Shown here piece by piece: positions 18,401-26,564 of a DNA stretch of 64,000 bases. Source of the DNA: Lachnospiraceae bacterium (lineage in GTDB: Bacteria > Bacillota > Clostridia > Lachnospirales > Lachnospiraceae). Where the stretch lies: contig CAAEWE010000042.1 in assembly GCA_900759665.1 (NCBI GenBank), positions 10,467-74,466 on the forward strand. The letters run 5' to 3'. The position numbers and the translations under genes are program-made. Numbering within the stretch: the first letter of the stretch is position 1; every line of letters starts with the position of its first letter. The notes beneath the pieces were generated by a model that saw nothing but the letters and a program-made list of their open reading frames with translations, did no database searches and was not told where the DNA came from.

Positions 18401-19516
18401 GGTAAGGACAACGACAAGCTGCTGGAGATCAGTGAAGATATTATGAAGATCGTTTGTAAGCAGAAGGGCTTTAAGGATATTACCAATGAGCAGGAAGAAG
18501 GAGATACCGAATATGTCGTCACGGTAGATAAGGACGAGGCGATGAAATGCGGACTCACGGTGGCTCAGGTTTATCAGGAGCTGGCATCTGCACTCACCAC
18601 AGAGAAGGACTCCACGAAGATTACCGTAGAGGATCAGCAGTACAATGTAAAGATCGTGGATGAGCGTGATGAGCTGGACACCCAAAATCTGTCCGATTAC
18701 GAGTTTGAAACAACCAAGATGAATGACAAGGGCAAGGAAGTTACAAAGACATACAAGCTCAGCAAGTTTGCGAAGATCACAAAGGGAAAGAGTGTAGAGA
18801 GTCTTTCCAGAAGAAATCTGGTAAATTATGTATCTGTGAAAGCGGATGTCGAGGATGGATATAATGTGGCGCTGCTTAGCCGTAAGCTGCAGAAGGAGAT
18901 TGACAAATACAATCTTCCGTCAGGCTATACCATTGATATGGGTGGCGAGACGGAGAACACCAATGAGATGGTCAAGAATATGCTTTTGATGATCACGCTT
19001 GCCATTGTATTTATTTATCTGATCATGGTAGCGCAGTTCCAGAGTCTGTTGTCACCGTTTATCGTTATCTTTACGATTCCGCTGGCATTTACCGGTGGTC
19101 TGATCGCTTTGCTGATATCCGGACAGGAGCTTTCCATGATGGCACTTATGGGCTTCCTGGTACTTTCCGGTGTCGTGGTAAACAACGGTATCGTATTTGT
19201 GGATTATGTCAATCAGCTTCGTCTTGACGGAGTGGAAAAGAGAGAGGCTCTGATCGAGACAGGCGTGACCCGTATGCGTCCTATTTTAATGACGGCATTG
19301 ACGACCATTCTTGCAATGAGTACAATGGTATTTAGTCACGATACCGGTTCGGATATGAGCCGTGGTATGGCGATCGTTACCATAGGTGGTCTTGCTTATG
19401 CAACATTGATGACGTTGTTTGTAGTACCTGCATTGTATGATATCTTCTATCGTAAGAAGGAAATGAAGCGGGTAGATCTTGGAGATGAGGCGACCTTGCG
19501 TGACCGTGACGAGTAA
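15443..19516 (+). CDS. RND-family exporter with large coiled-coil insertion
   Basis: A 1357-residue efflux permease of the AcrB/HAE type, about 300 residues longer than typical AcrB. Helix 1 lies at residues 8-28. RND motifs include GLALGVGMLVDNSIVVIEN and the late repeat GFLVLSGVVVNNGIVFVDYV. The extra length is a helical, Lys/Glu/Ala-rich stretch (residues about 200-520, with KKIDDAQKKLDDGKKKLEE and ELEKARKSYEKSRKE) that predicts coiled coils and resembles the YhgE/Pip-type exterior domain. This form occurs in Gram-positive RND proteins that lack an outer-membrane partner. Substrate unknown; the MarR gene in front suggests drugs or host-derived amphiphiles. Confidence 0.93.
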   Translation: MPKFSVKRPYVILVAVVMVLVLGGVSFSKMTTDLLPNMNMPYMMVITTYPGASPEKVETELTDVIENGVGTVNGVKEVTSTSSENYSMVVLEFEDDTNMDSAMVKVTSAVNQLDLPDNVDNPMVMELSADMMSTMMVSVDYKGKKGYELTQYVQDNIIPELERQDGVASVQASGLVEKSVEVKLNQDKIDDINGKILEKTDSSLKDARKKIDDAQKKLDDGKKKLEEQKESLSEQQTDKSNELAKFSKMMDQAMANKEAYSSQVTSLKASQTALNAELAAYKKNKIEASYDQINASFAAARKSLESGDGYKVIYDQVYQQVLIAAVQNAMDQSGTKTTVTADNVNHLLSQMGNAADEIKKAAAQTAETTTKQQAEKQLESIPADAKDALDHPDKLTAMQDMMKQQGQADAAKNLTKKNLQTMYDIVNTRIPQINTELANLKIKIKTAEAVLAQVEKSIKKAEGKYEQVEAGKITAAAAFGAANAQIASAQSTLDNSSKELEKARKSYEKSRKEALKKANLDQLLTQDQLSNILTAENFSMPAGYISEDGTQYLIKVGDEYNNIKELKNTLLTNMKDIGDIRLCDVADVTVIDNSEDNYAKVNGNDAVILSISKSSTAGTSDVSKRCGQKIKELQKEDKNLRIVNLLDQGDYIKIIIKSVLSNLIFGALLAVLVLMLFLKDVRPTVVVAFSIPLSVLFAIVLMYFTNITMNIISLSGLALGVGMLVDNSIVVIENIYRLRNKGVPAARAAVMGANQVAGAIFSSTLTTICVFLPIIFTDGLTRSIMQDMCLTIAYSLSASLVVALTVVPSMSATVLKKENTKKHRFFDAVLNAYEKAARFSLSHKAVVLVGSLILLIFCVIQVFRMGIVMMPDMASEQMSISATMPKENSTKEDHETADQILDLVSKTKGVDTVGGVMTSGTSMMSTDDKSYTFEVILDKKYARKNKQIAAELENKLKKLTLDDYTVSASNMDMSSMLGSGLNIEISGKDNDKLLEISEDIMKIVCKQKGFKDITNEQEEGDTEYVVTVDKDEAMKCGLTVAQVYQELASALTTEKDSTKITVEDQQYNVKIVDERDELDTQNLSDYEFETTKMNDKGKEVTKTYKLSKFAKITKGKSVESLSRRNLVNYVSVKADVEDGYNVALLSRKLQKEIDKYNLPSGYTIDMGGETENTNEMVKNMLLMITLAIVFIYLIMVAQFQSLLSPFIVIFTIPLAFTGGLIALLISGQELSMMALMGFLVLSGVVVNNGIVFVDYVNQLRLDGVEKREALIETGVTRMRPILMTALTTILAMSTMVFSHDTGSDMSRGMAIVTIGGLAYATLMTLFVVPALYDIFYRKKEMKRVDLGDEATLRDRDE

Positions 19517-19539
19517 AACGGAATGAAACGGGGGAGACT

Positions 19540-20958
19540 ATGTCAGAGTATCAGATGACGATGCCTCAGGAGGTTGTCAGGATCATAAATACATTAGAGC
19601 AGCATGGCTATGAGGCGTATGCCGTCGGAGGCTGCGTGCGCGATGCCATGCTGGGCAGAGAGCCGGAGGACTGGGATATTACCACGTCCGCCAAGCCGCT
19701 GGAGGTCAAAAAACTGTTCCGCAAAACCATTGATACGGGGCTGCAGCATGGCACCATCACCGTTATGGTAAACGGAGAGGGCTATGAGGTAACCACTTAC
19801 CGGATCGACGGGGAGTACGAGGATGGACGCCATCCGAAGGAGGTGGCGTTTACTACCAGTCTCCGGATGGATCTGGAGCGCAGGGACTTTACCATCAATG
19901 CCATGGCATACAATGACCGTTCCGGTCTGGTGGATGAGTTTGACGGTGTCGGGGATCTCAAACGTGGCGTGATCCGCTGTGTGGGAGATGCCGGTCAGCG
20001 TTTTGATGAGGATGCCCTTCGGATGCTCCGGGCAGTACGTTTTTCCGGACAACTGGGATTTACGATCGAGGATGCGACGTTGCAGGCGATGGAGCAGAGA
20101 ATACAAAATCTGCAAAAGATCAGTGCGGAGCGGATCCGTGTCGAAATGACGAAACTTTTAATTTCTCCGAATCCGGGAAGATTCCGGGTGGCGTATACAT
20201 CGGGAATGACAGGGGTATTTTTGACGGAGTTTGATCGTATGATGACATGTGATCAAAAGAATCATCATCATTGTTATACAGTGGGAGAACACTGTATGCA
20301 CAGCGTGGAAGTGATGCAGAAGTTTATGGCAGGAATGCTTCCGGAGCCGTTGTCTCCTTATGCCGCAGAGCGGATCTCACAGATCTGTGGCAGTCTCAGC
20401 AAAAAACAATATACGATGCTTGTGCTTGCCATGCTTCTTCATGATGTGGCAAAGCCGGAGGTGATGACGGTGGATGAGCAGGGGGAGGGTCATTTCTTTG
20501 GCCACCCGGAACAGAGTGCAAAAACTGCCGGCAAGGTTCTGAAACGTCTGACCTACGATAATGAAACCATAGACACGGTGGTGCGGCTGATCCGTTATCA
20601 CGATTATCGGATGGAAACCACGATGAAGTCTGTACGCAGGGCTGCATCTAAGATTGGCAGAGATATCATGTGGATGGAGTTTGTGGTGCAGTATGCAGAT
20701 GTGCTGTCCCAAAGCCCGCAGACAATCCCGGAGAAGTTAGAAAAGCTGGATCAATGTATGGAGAAGTATCAGGAGATCGAAGCCAAAAGCCAGCCTCTTT
20801 CGGTGAAGGATCTGGCGGTCAACGGCAGGGATCTGATCCGGGCGGGAATTGCACCGGGACCGGGACTTGGGCAGAAGCTCTCGCAGCTTTTGGATCTGGT
20901 ACTGGAGGAGCCGGAGCTAAATACAAGGGAACAGCTCTTGGAAAGAATCAAAGAGTAA
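19540..20958 (+). CDS. cca: CCA tRNA nucleotidyltransferase with HD domain
   Basis: A 472-residue enzyme adding or repairing the 3' CCA of tRNAs. The class II nucleotidyltransferase core reads AYAVGGCVRDAMLG and EDWDITTSAKP with the catalytic aspartates. The RRDFTINAMAY and RFDEDALRMLRAVRFS motifs follow. A C-terminal HD phosphohydrolase domain (MLLHDVAKPE, VRLIRYHDYR) is present as in many Clostridia. The ribosome site GGGGGAG lies just before ATG 19540. The same frame stays open for 47 codons after its TAA, see the next entry. Confidence 0.95.
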   Translation: MSEYQMTMPQEVVRIINTLEQHGYEAYAVGGCVRDAMLGREPEDWDITTSAKPLEVKKLFRKTIDTGLQHGTITVMVNGEGYEVTTYRIDGEYEDGRHPKEVAFTTSLRMDLERRDFTINAMAYNDRSGLVDEFDGVGDLKRGVIRCVGDAGQRFDEDALRMLRAVRFSGQLGFTIEDATLQAMEQRIQNLQKISAERIRVEMTKLLISPNPGRFRVAYTSGMTGVFLTEFDRMMTCDQKNHHHCYTVGEHCMHSVEVMQKFMAGMLPEPLSPYAAERISQICGSLSKKQYTMLVLAMLLHDVAKPEVMTVDEQGEGHFFGHPEQSAKTAGKVLKRLTYDNETIDTVVRLIRYHDYRMETTMKSVRRAASKIGRDIMWMEFVVQYADVLSQSPQTIPEKLEKLDQCMEKYQEIEAKSQPLSVKDLAVNGRDLIRAGIAPGPGLGQKLSQLLDLVLEEPELNTREQLLERIKE

Positions 20959-21102
20959 AATACAAGGGAAGAGGCTGCCGCAAAAAAATTAAAAAAGGCA
21001 GTGGCAGTACTGATGGCGGCACTGATGATGGGAAGTGCAGTGGAAGACAACATCAGTAAGCAGGTGGCAGAGCTTACCCAGATGGAAAACTACAGTATAT
21101 AG
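20959..21102 (+). other. in-frame open extension beyond the cca stop
   Basis: After the cca stop codon the same frame continues for 47 sense codons to TAG at 21100. The conceptual peptide has a basic-hydrophobic stretch (KKLKKAVAVLMAALMMGSAV) and a polar tail ending QMENYSI, like a signal sequence or small membrane peptide. A GTG at 21003 could start it, but no good ribosome site is seen. It may be a small gene, a remnant of a longer protein, or chance. The rest to 21321 is AT-rich and shows no convincing gene. Confidence 0.3.
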
Positions 21103-21321
21103 CTCTGCTTATTTTAGAAAAGTCAACTATTGCGAGAATGTCTTTTTTAAATTCAAATGTATATTTTGCTATAAGAAATCGACTTCACAAAAGTTAGATC
21201 TTTATACAATCTTAATACAGAACCAGAGACTCTTATACCATCTTTGGAAGCAATTATATATAATAAAAATAGCACAAAGATAGCAGTATTTGGAATTAAT
21301 AATAAGGAGTGCTGATTATTT

Positions 21322-22659
21322 ATGCCAGAAAAAACATATAAGAAAAAACATCTGACATCCTTTCAGTTAATTATTCTGGGGTTTGCAGGAGTGATTCTTT
21401 TAGGAACCGTTCTGCTGATGCTTCCATTTTCCACTTTGGATAAAGTATCAACTCCATTTCATGAGGCCCTTTTTACAGCCACTTCCGCAGTGTGTGTGAC
21501 AGGTCTGGTGGTGAAGGATACTGGAAGCTACTGGTCCATGGCAGGACAGACGATTATTCTTGCACTCATACAAATTGGCGGGCTTGGCGTGGTAACGGTG
21601 GCAGCATCTGTCTCCATTCTTTCCGGGAAAAGAATATCTCTTATGCAAAGAAGTACTATGCAGGATGCAATATCAGCACCTAAAGTGGGTGGAATTGTCA
21701 GACTAACAAGATTTATTTTAAAGGGGACATTTCTGATGGAAGCTGCCGGGGTACTGTTGTTACTGCCGGCTTTTTTACCTGATTATGGTGGAAAGGGAAT
21801 CTGGATGTCAGTCTTTCATTCAATCTCTGCTTTTTGTAATGCCGGGTTTGATATTCTGGGAACGGCTGACAATCCATTTCCTTCCTTGACCGGGTATTCT
21901 GGAAATGCCCTTGTAAATGTGGTAATTATGCTGTTGATCATTGTAGGAGGGATTGGTTTTCTCACTTGGGATGATATTTATACGAATAAATTGAAATTTA
22001 AACGTTATCGTATGCAAAGCAAGATTATTCTGATGACTACTGCAGGTCTGATCTTGTTTCCTACAGTTTTTTTCTTCGTCTGTGATCTGAAAAATCTATC
22101 TGCAGGAAAACGCCTGTTAGCTGCGGTGTTCCAATCGGTAACGACAAGGACAGCAGGATTTAATACGATAAATATTTCAAAGATGAGTGAGGCTTCAAAA
22201 GCAGTTATGATTCTGTTGATGCTAGTCGGTGGTTCGCCGGGTTCTACAGCAGGTGGAATGAAAACGACAACATTCACGGTGCTTATTTTAAATGCAATTG
22301 CGACATTTCGAAGCCGGGAAAATGTAGGGGCTTTTGGACGAAGATTGGAATATCATGTAATAAAAAATGCTGCAACGATAGCTATGCTTTATTTTACCCT
22401 GTTTTTTTGTGGTGGAATCGCAATCAGCGTATATGAAGGTCTTCCACTTTTAGATTGCCTGTATGAAGCTGCTTCAGCTGTAGGTACGGTAGGACTGACA
22501 CTGGGGATTACACCGGGACTTCACGTTTTTTCACAAACTGTGCTGATTATACTAATGTATCTGGGACGTGTGGGCGGTCTGACCTTAATTTATGCGGTGT
22601 TTTCCGGAAGAGATAAGGGGAATGCAAAACTGCCCTTGGAGAAGATTACAGTTGGATGA
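21322..22659 (+). CDS. ktrB: TrkH/KtrB-family potassium transporter
   Basis: A 445-residue membrane channel subunit. The protein has four M1-P-M2 repeats with selectivity-filter segments such as TATSAVCVTGLVV, SAFCNAGFDI, SVTTRTAGFNT and ASAVGTVGLTLG. The conserved intramembrane loop GGSPGSTAGGMKTTT is intact. Length and filter pattern match KtrB-type sodium-coupled potassium uptake. The ribosome site AAGGAG (21304-21309) precedes ATG. It is followed by its nucleotide-binding partner. The block from about 21100 to 26300 is AT-richer than its flanks, which may mean it was acquired as a unit. Confidence 0.95.
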   Translation: MPEKTYKKKHLTSFQLIILGFAGVILLGTVLLMLPFSTLDKVSTPFHEALFTATSAVCVTGLVVKDTGSYWSMAGQTIILALIQIGGLGVVTVAASVSILSGKRISLMQRSTMQDAISAPKVGGIVRLTRFILKGTFLMEAAGVLLLLPAFLPDYGGKGIWMSVFHSISAFCNAGFDILGTADNPFPSLTGYSGNALVNVVIMLLIIVGGIGFLTWDDIYTNKLKFKRYRMQSKIILMTTAGLILFPTVFFFVCDLKNLSAGKRLLAAVFQSVTTRTAGFNTINISKMSEASKAVMILLMLVGGSPGSTAGGMKTTTFTVLILNAIATFRSRENVGAFGRRLEYHVIKNAATIAMLYFTLFFCGGIAISVYEGLPLLDCLYEAASAVGTVGLTLGITPGLHVFSQTVLIILMYLGRVGGLTLIYAVFSGRDKGNAKLPLEKITVG

Positions 22660-22678
22660 GAAGGAGAAAGATAAAATT

Positions 22679-23326
22679 ATGAAAAATGTATTGCTTATTG
22701 GACTTGGAAGATTTGGAAGGCATATTGCTATGCAGTTAAGCCAGCTGGGACATGAAATTATGGCGGTTGACTGGAATGAAGAAAGGGTGGACGACGTACT
22801 GCCGTTTGTGACCAATGCACAAATCGGTGACAGCACTAATGCGGAATTTTTACGCTCCCTTGGGATTGGAAACTATGATATCTGTTTTGTGACCATTGGG
22901 GGAAGTTTTCAAAATTCCCTTGAAACAACGTCACTTCTAAAAGAGTTGGGAGCAAAACTGGTAATCTCCAGGGCTGAACGTGATGTTCAGGAAAAATTTC
23001 TTTTACGCAATGGTGCCGACAAAGTGGTTTATCCCGAAAAACAGGTTGCAAAATGGGCCTCTATCCGTTACACAGATGATCATATCCTTGACTATATGGA
23101 GGTGGATGCGTCCCATGCAATCTTTGAGGTAGAAGTGCCAGAAGGATGGGTTGGAAAGACGGTGGGTGAGCTGGATGTCAGGAAACGTTACAACATTAAT
23201 ATTCTGGCGGTAAAGGATGAAGGGGACTTCAGTATTGCGATTTCCCCGGATACATATTTTGCGGCGAATAATAAATTACTGGTGTTAGGAGAATACAGGG
23301 CACTTCAGAAATGCTTCCATATATAA
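22679..23326 (+). CDS. ktrA: KtrA/TrkA-type potassium channel regulatory subunit
   Basis: A 215-residue cytoplasmic RCK protein. The N-terminal Rossmann domain binds ATP/ADP or NAD (LLIGLGRFGRHIAMQL, acidic VDWNEERVD). The C-terminal TrkA-C domain, a c-di-AMP binding site in related proteins, begins near residue 140 (AIFEVEVPEGWVGKTVGEL). I chose ATG 22679 because GAAGGAGAAAG precedes it and the family starts MKNVLLIGLG; the frame extends upstream only through ktrB. It gates the KtrB channel. Confidence 0.95.
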   Translation: MKNVLLIGLGRFGRHIAMQLSQLGHEIMAVDWNEERVDDVLPFVTNAQIGDSTNAEFLRSLGIGNYDICFVTIGGSFQNSLETTSLLKELGAKLVISRAERDVQEKFLLRNGADKVVYPEKQVAKWASIRYTDDHILDYMEVDASHAIFEVEVPEGWVGKTVGELDVRKRYNINILAVKDEGDFSIAISPDTYFAANNKLLVLGEYRALQKCFHI

Positions 23327-23363
23327 TTAAGTTGCCAGAGAGACTGATAAAGAGGTGATGGTA

Positions 23364-23474
23364 ATGGGACAGGGAATGCTAGTTGTTGCTGTATTTTGCA
23401 TGTTTGGGGTTGGCTTTTATATTGCCTATAAAATAGATCAGTTTTTGGATATCATCAGGAAACAGAAACTATGA
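23364..23474 (+). CDS. 36-residue membrane peptide, KdpF-like
   Basis: A small gene between ktrA and the KdpD-like kinase gene. AGAGGTG (23351-23357) is six bases before ATG 23364. The peptide has a single hydrophobic helix (MLVVAVFCMFGVGFYIAYK) and an amphipathic charged tail (DIIRKQKL). Size, topology and place in a potassium locus recall KdpF, the short stabilising subunit of the Kdp ATPase, but no kdpABC genes are present. An accessory role for KtrB is a guess. Its stop overlaps the next small reading frame (ATGA). Confidence 0.6.
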   Translation: MGQGMLVVAVFCMFGVGFYIAYKIDQFLDIIRKQKL

Positions 23475-23587
23475 TTTTTGATAGACAGGCTGAAGAGGCA
23501 GAAAAGATTTTGACCATAACACAGTCGCATGATATAATTTCCAAAACAGCAGAAAAAGGGGATAGGCGGGATGAATCAGAAAATTGA
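23471..23587 (+). CDS. possible 38-residue coupled small ORF
   Basis: It starts at the ATG that overlaps the preceding stop (ATGA) and ends 17 bases inside the KdpD-like gene. The product (starting MIFDRQAEEAEKILTITQ) is polar and helical. It has no ribosome site of its own beyond the coupling overlap. It may serve only to carry ribosomes to the kinase gene, or be chance. Confidence 0.3.
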   Translation: MIFDRQAEEAEKILTITQSHDIISKTAEKGDRRDESEN

Positions 23588-25544
23588 AGATGATACTCAA
23601 AAGGCAGATGACCATATTCTTGTTTGTCTGTCCGCAGCACCCTCGAACCTAAAAATAGTAAATACAGCAGCAAAGATGGCAAATGCGTTGCAGGCTCGTT
23701 TTACAGCTCTGTATGTGCAGACCGGTACAAAAGCAGAAGCTATGGATAAAGAAAAGCTGGAAGAACATATCCGGTATGCGGAAAAACTTGGGGCAGAAAT
23801 AGTAATGACTCATGGGGAAAATGTGCCCTTACAGATCGCAGAATACGCCAGACTTTCCAGTGTTACAATAATTGTTATCGGACAAAGCAATGCCAGACGA
23901 AATTACTTTTTCAGTAAATCAACTCTGACGGAAAAGTTAATTGAAATTGTACCGGACATTGATATCCATATTATTCAGGATGCGGTAAAAAATAGAACCT
24001 ATTCAAAACGGTCATTTACAGAGCCTGTGGAAAAACCATCTGCAAAAGACTATGTCCTGACAGCTTTTATATTTGCAGTATGTACCTTGATCGGTCTGTT
24101 ATTCCAAAAATTGAATTTTACGGATACAAATATTGTAACTATATACATTCTGGGGGTTTTGCTTACTTCAATTGTGACAGATGGACATTTTTGCAGTATA
24201 GCCGGATCTTTTTTAAGCGTATTCTTATTTTGTTTTTTTCTCACAGAGCCGAGAATGTCTTTTCAGACGTATGCGGTGGGATATCCGGTAACATTTCTTA
24301 TCATGCTTATTTCGTCCGTGCTTACTGGAACACTTGCGGCAAAGCTGAAAACACATGCTAAACTGTCCGCACAGCTTGCCTTTCGTACACAGGTTCTGTT
24401 TGACACAGATCGCCTGCTGCAAAGGGAAAAAGGAGCAAAGGAGATCCTTGGGGTTACCTGTACACAGCTGATTCGCTTATTAAACCGTAATATTACAGCA
24501 TATATTGTGAAAAATGGAACTTTATCAGAGGGAAAACTTTTCTCCGGAGAAAAAGAAAATATTGAAGATTTTTTAACACAAGAAGAGCAGAATGCAGCCA
24601 GATGGACCTATGAAAACAGACAGCATGCTGGTGTATCCACACACCATTTTCCCCAGGCCAAATGTTTATATCTGGCAATCCGAAGTGGGAATAATGTTTA
24701 TGGCGTAATTGGGATACCGATGCAAAAAGAAACACTGGATTCTTTTGAATATAGTATTCTGCTTTCTGTAATAAATGAATGTGCACTTGCCATGGAGAAC
24801 GCACAAAATGCTATGGAGAAAGAGAAAAATGCGGTTTTAGCCAAAAATGAGCAGCTCCGTGCAGATCTTCTCCGTGCAATCTCTCATGATCTTCGAACCC
24901 CGCTCTGTTCCATTTCTGGCAATGCGGATATGCTTCTTAGCAACAGCGACCGCTTGGACGAAGCTACTAGGCATCAGATTTACACCGACATCTATGATGA
25001 TTCTGAATGGTTGATCGGAGTTGTGGAGAATCTTCTTTCTATTACCAGGCTGAATGATGGAAGATTGAAATTTAAATTTACAGATCAGCTTTTGGATGAA
25101 GTGATTGCAGAGTCACTTCGACATATTAGCCGGAAACATGATGATTATAAAATTATGGCAGACTGTGAAGAACTTGTTCTTGTACGTATGGATGTACAGC
25201 TTATTATACAGGTTCTGGTGAATTTAATTGATAACGCAATAAAATATACGCTGCCAGGTTCTGTAATCTGCATTCGGGGAATCAAAACAGAGGGAAAAGC
25301 ACAGATAAGTGTAGAGGATAACGGTCCTGGAATTCCGGAAGAAATGAAGCCGCATATTTTTGAGATGTTTTATACAGGGAAAACAACAGTTGCAGATAGT
25401 CGCCGGAGTCTGGGACTTGGTTTGGCACTTTGCCATTCTATCATAGAAGCACATAACGGAACTTTAACCCTTACGGATCATGCTCCCCATGGGTGCAATT
25501 TTATTTTTACTTTACCATTAAGTGAGGTGACATTAAATGAATAA
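23571..25544 (+). CDS. KdpD-like sensor histidine kinase without KdpD N-terminal domain
   Basis: A 657-residue membrane kinase. Residues 14-137 form a universal-stress-protein-like domain (HILVCLSAAPSN). Four membrane helices of the DUF4118 type occupy about 160-255, then a GAF-like region (280-410). The dimerisation domain has His439 in LLRAISHDLRTPLCSISG. The ATPase domain shows NLIDNAIKYT, VEDNGPGIPEE and SLGLGLALCHSI. The roughly 220-residue KdpD domain with its Walker motif, standard in full-length KdpD, is absent. It overlaps kdpE by eight bases and follows ktrAB, so it likely senses potassium or turgor for that transporter. Confidence 0.92.
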   Translation: MNQKIEDDTQKADDHILVCLSAAPSNLKIVNTAAKMANALQARFTALYVQTGTKAEAMDKEKLEEHIRYAEKLGAEIVMTHGENVPLQIAEYARLSSVTIIVIGQSNARRNYFFSKSTLTEKLIEIVPDIDIHIIQDAVKNRTYSKRSFTEPVEKPSAKDYVLTAFIFAVCTLIGLLFQKLNFTDTNIVTIYILGVLLTSIVTDGHFCSIAGSFLSVFLFCFFLTEPRMSFQTYAVGYPVTFLIMLISSVLTGTLAAKLKTHAKLSAQLAFRTQVLFDTDRLLQREKGAKEILGVTCTQLIRLLNRNITAYIVKNGTLSEGKLFSGEKENIEDFLTQEEQNAARWTYENRQHAGVSTHHFPQAKCLYLAIRSGNNVYGVIGIPMQKETLDSFEYSILLSVINECALAMENAQNAMEKEKNAVLAKNEQLRADLLRAISHDLRTPLCSISGNADMLLSNSDRLDEATRHQIYTDIYDDSEWLIGVVENLLSITRLNDGRLKFKFTDQLLDEVIAESLRHISRKHDDYKIMADCEELVLVRMDVQLIIQVLVNLIDNAIKYTLPGSVICIRGIKTEGKAQISVEDNGPGIPEEMKPHIFEMFYTGKTTVADSRRSLGLGLALCHSIIEAHNGTLTLTDHAPHGCNFIFTLPLSEVTLNE

Positions 25545-26295
25545 AACATTAATACTTGTGGTTGAGGATGACAGGCCTATACGTAACCTGATCATTACTA
25601 CATTAAAAACACATGACTATAAATATCTGGCAGCAGAAAACGGATCTTCAGCTATTCTGGAGGCTTCGTCTCATAATCCGGATATTGTTCTTCTGGATCT
25701 GGGTCTCCCGGATATAGAAGGAGTAGAGGTAATAAAGAAAATTCGGACCTGGTCGAATATGCCGATTATTGTGATCAGTGCCAGAAGTGAGGATGCGGAC
25801 AAAATAGAAGCACTGGATGCAGGGGCTGATGATTATATTACAAAACCATTTTCAGTGGAAGAATTACTTGCACGTATCCGTGTCACTCAGAGGAGGCTTG
25901 CCATAACACAGGCTGGGGATCAGTTGGAAACCTCTATTTTTGAAAATGGGGGATTAAAGATAGATTATACGGCCGGCTGTACATATCTGAAGGGAGAAGA
26001 ACTACATTTGACACCTATTGAGTATAAGTTGCTCTGCCTTCTATCCCGCAATGTGGGCAGGGTACTGACACATACCTATATTACCCGGCAGATTTGGGGA
26101 CGATGTTCGGAAAATGATGTTGCGTCTCTTAGAGTTTTTATGGCAACACTGAGAAAAAAACTAGAACCTGAGAAAACCGGAGAAAAATATATCCAGACGC
26201 ATATTGGAATTGGATATCGTATGCTTAGAATTGATAATACCATACAAAATATGCACCCAGATCAATCAGAGGATCATAGAATTTTTCAGAGGTAA
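25537..26295 (+). CDS. kdpE: KdpE-type response regulator
   Basis: A 252-residue OmpR-family regulator. The receiver has Asp11-Asp12, phospho-acceptor Asp54 (IVLLDLGLPDIEG), a Ser/Thr region VISARSED and Lys in ITKPFSVEELLARI. The C-terminal winged helix is LTPIEYKLLCLLSRNVG with ASLRVFMATLRKKLE and THIGIGYRM, matching KdpE. The last 15 residues extend past the usual end. Its start lies inside the kinase gene, showing coupling. The natural target would be ktrAB, as no kdp operon is present. Confidence 0.93.
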   Translation: MNKTLILVVEDDRPIRNLIITTLKTHDYKYLAAENGSSAILEASSHNPDIVLLDLGLPDIEGVEVIKKIRTWSNMPIIVISARSEDADKIEALDAGADDYITKPFSVEELLARIRVTQRRLAITQAGDQLETSIFENGGLKIDYTAGCTYLKGEELHLTPIEYKLLCLLSRNVGRVLTHTYITRQIWGRCSENDVASLRVFMATLRKKLEPEKTGEKYIQTHIGIGYRMLRIDNTIQNMHPDQSEDHRIFQR

Positions 26296-26299
26296 TGAT

Positions 26300-26452
26300 T
26301 CATAGTTTGCGCTGGTATAGCAGCAGGAGATACCATAGATCAACTTCTTTTATTAAGTATTCTTTGCGGACGAGTGGATCACCACCGGTGTAAATATACA
26401 TATATTCGCCAAGTTCTTCTTCCTTTGGCCAACCAATCAGAGATGCATTCAT
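26300..26452 (-). pseudogene. remnant of a radical-SAM-like gene
   Basis: On the minus strand an ATG with an AGAAGG ribosome-like site starts a 50-codon frame containing GWPKEEELGEYMYIYTGGDP and then LVRKEYLIKE. This is like the YTGGEPLVRKKDLI segment found after the iron-sulfur motif in several radical SAM proteins. The CxxxCxxC motif and the rest are missing, and the product ends in unrelated hydrophobic residues. I read it as decayed debris at the edge of the potassium block. Confidence 0.4.
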
Positions 26453-26564
26453 AATACCTTCTCTTTTAAAAAACTTGTGAAAAGCACTGAAATGATGTAA
26501 AATGATTAAGATAGTGTATTTGTGAGAAAATGAAAAAGAAGATATATGGTAATGGAGGCATGTC

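Noticed and set aside
20670..21059. Plus-strand 129-residue Gly-rich frame over the cca end
   Set aside because: It is mostly an alternate frame of cca; composition is atypical and no start signal is seen.
21035..21283. 82-residue frame before ktrB
   Set aside because: It has AT-rich, irregular composition, no ribosome site and no recognisable domain.
20959..21321. c-di-AMP (ydaO-type) riboswitch before ktrB
   Set aside because: I found none of the conserved helices or a terminator preceding ktrB.
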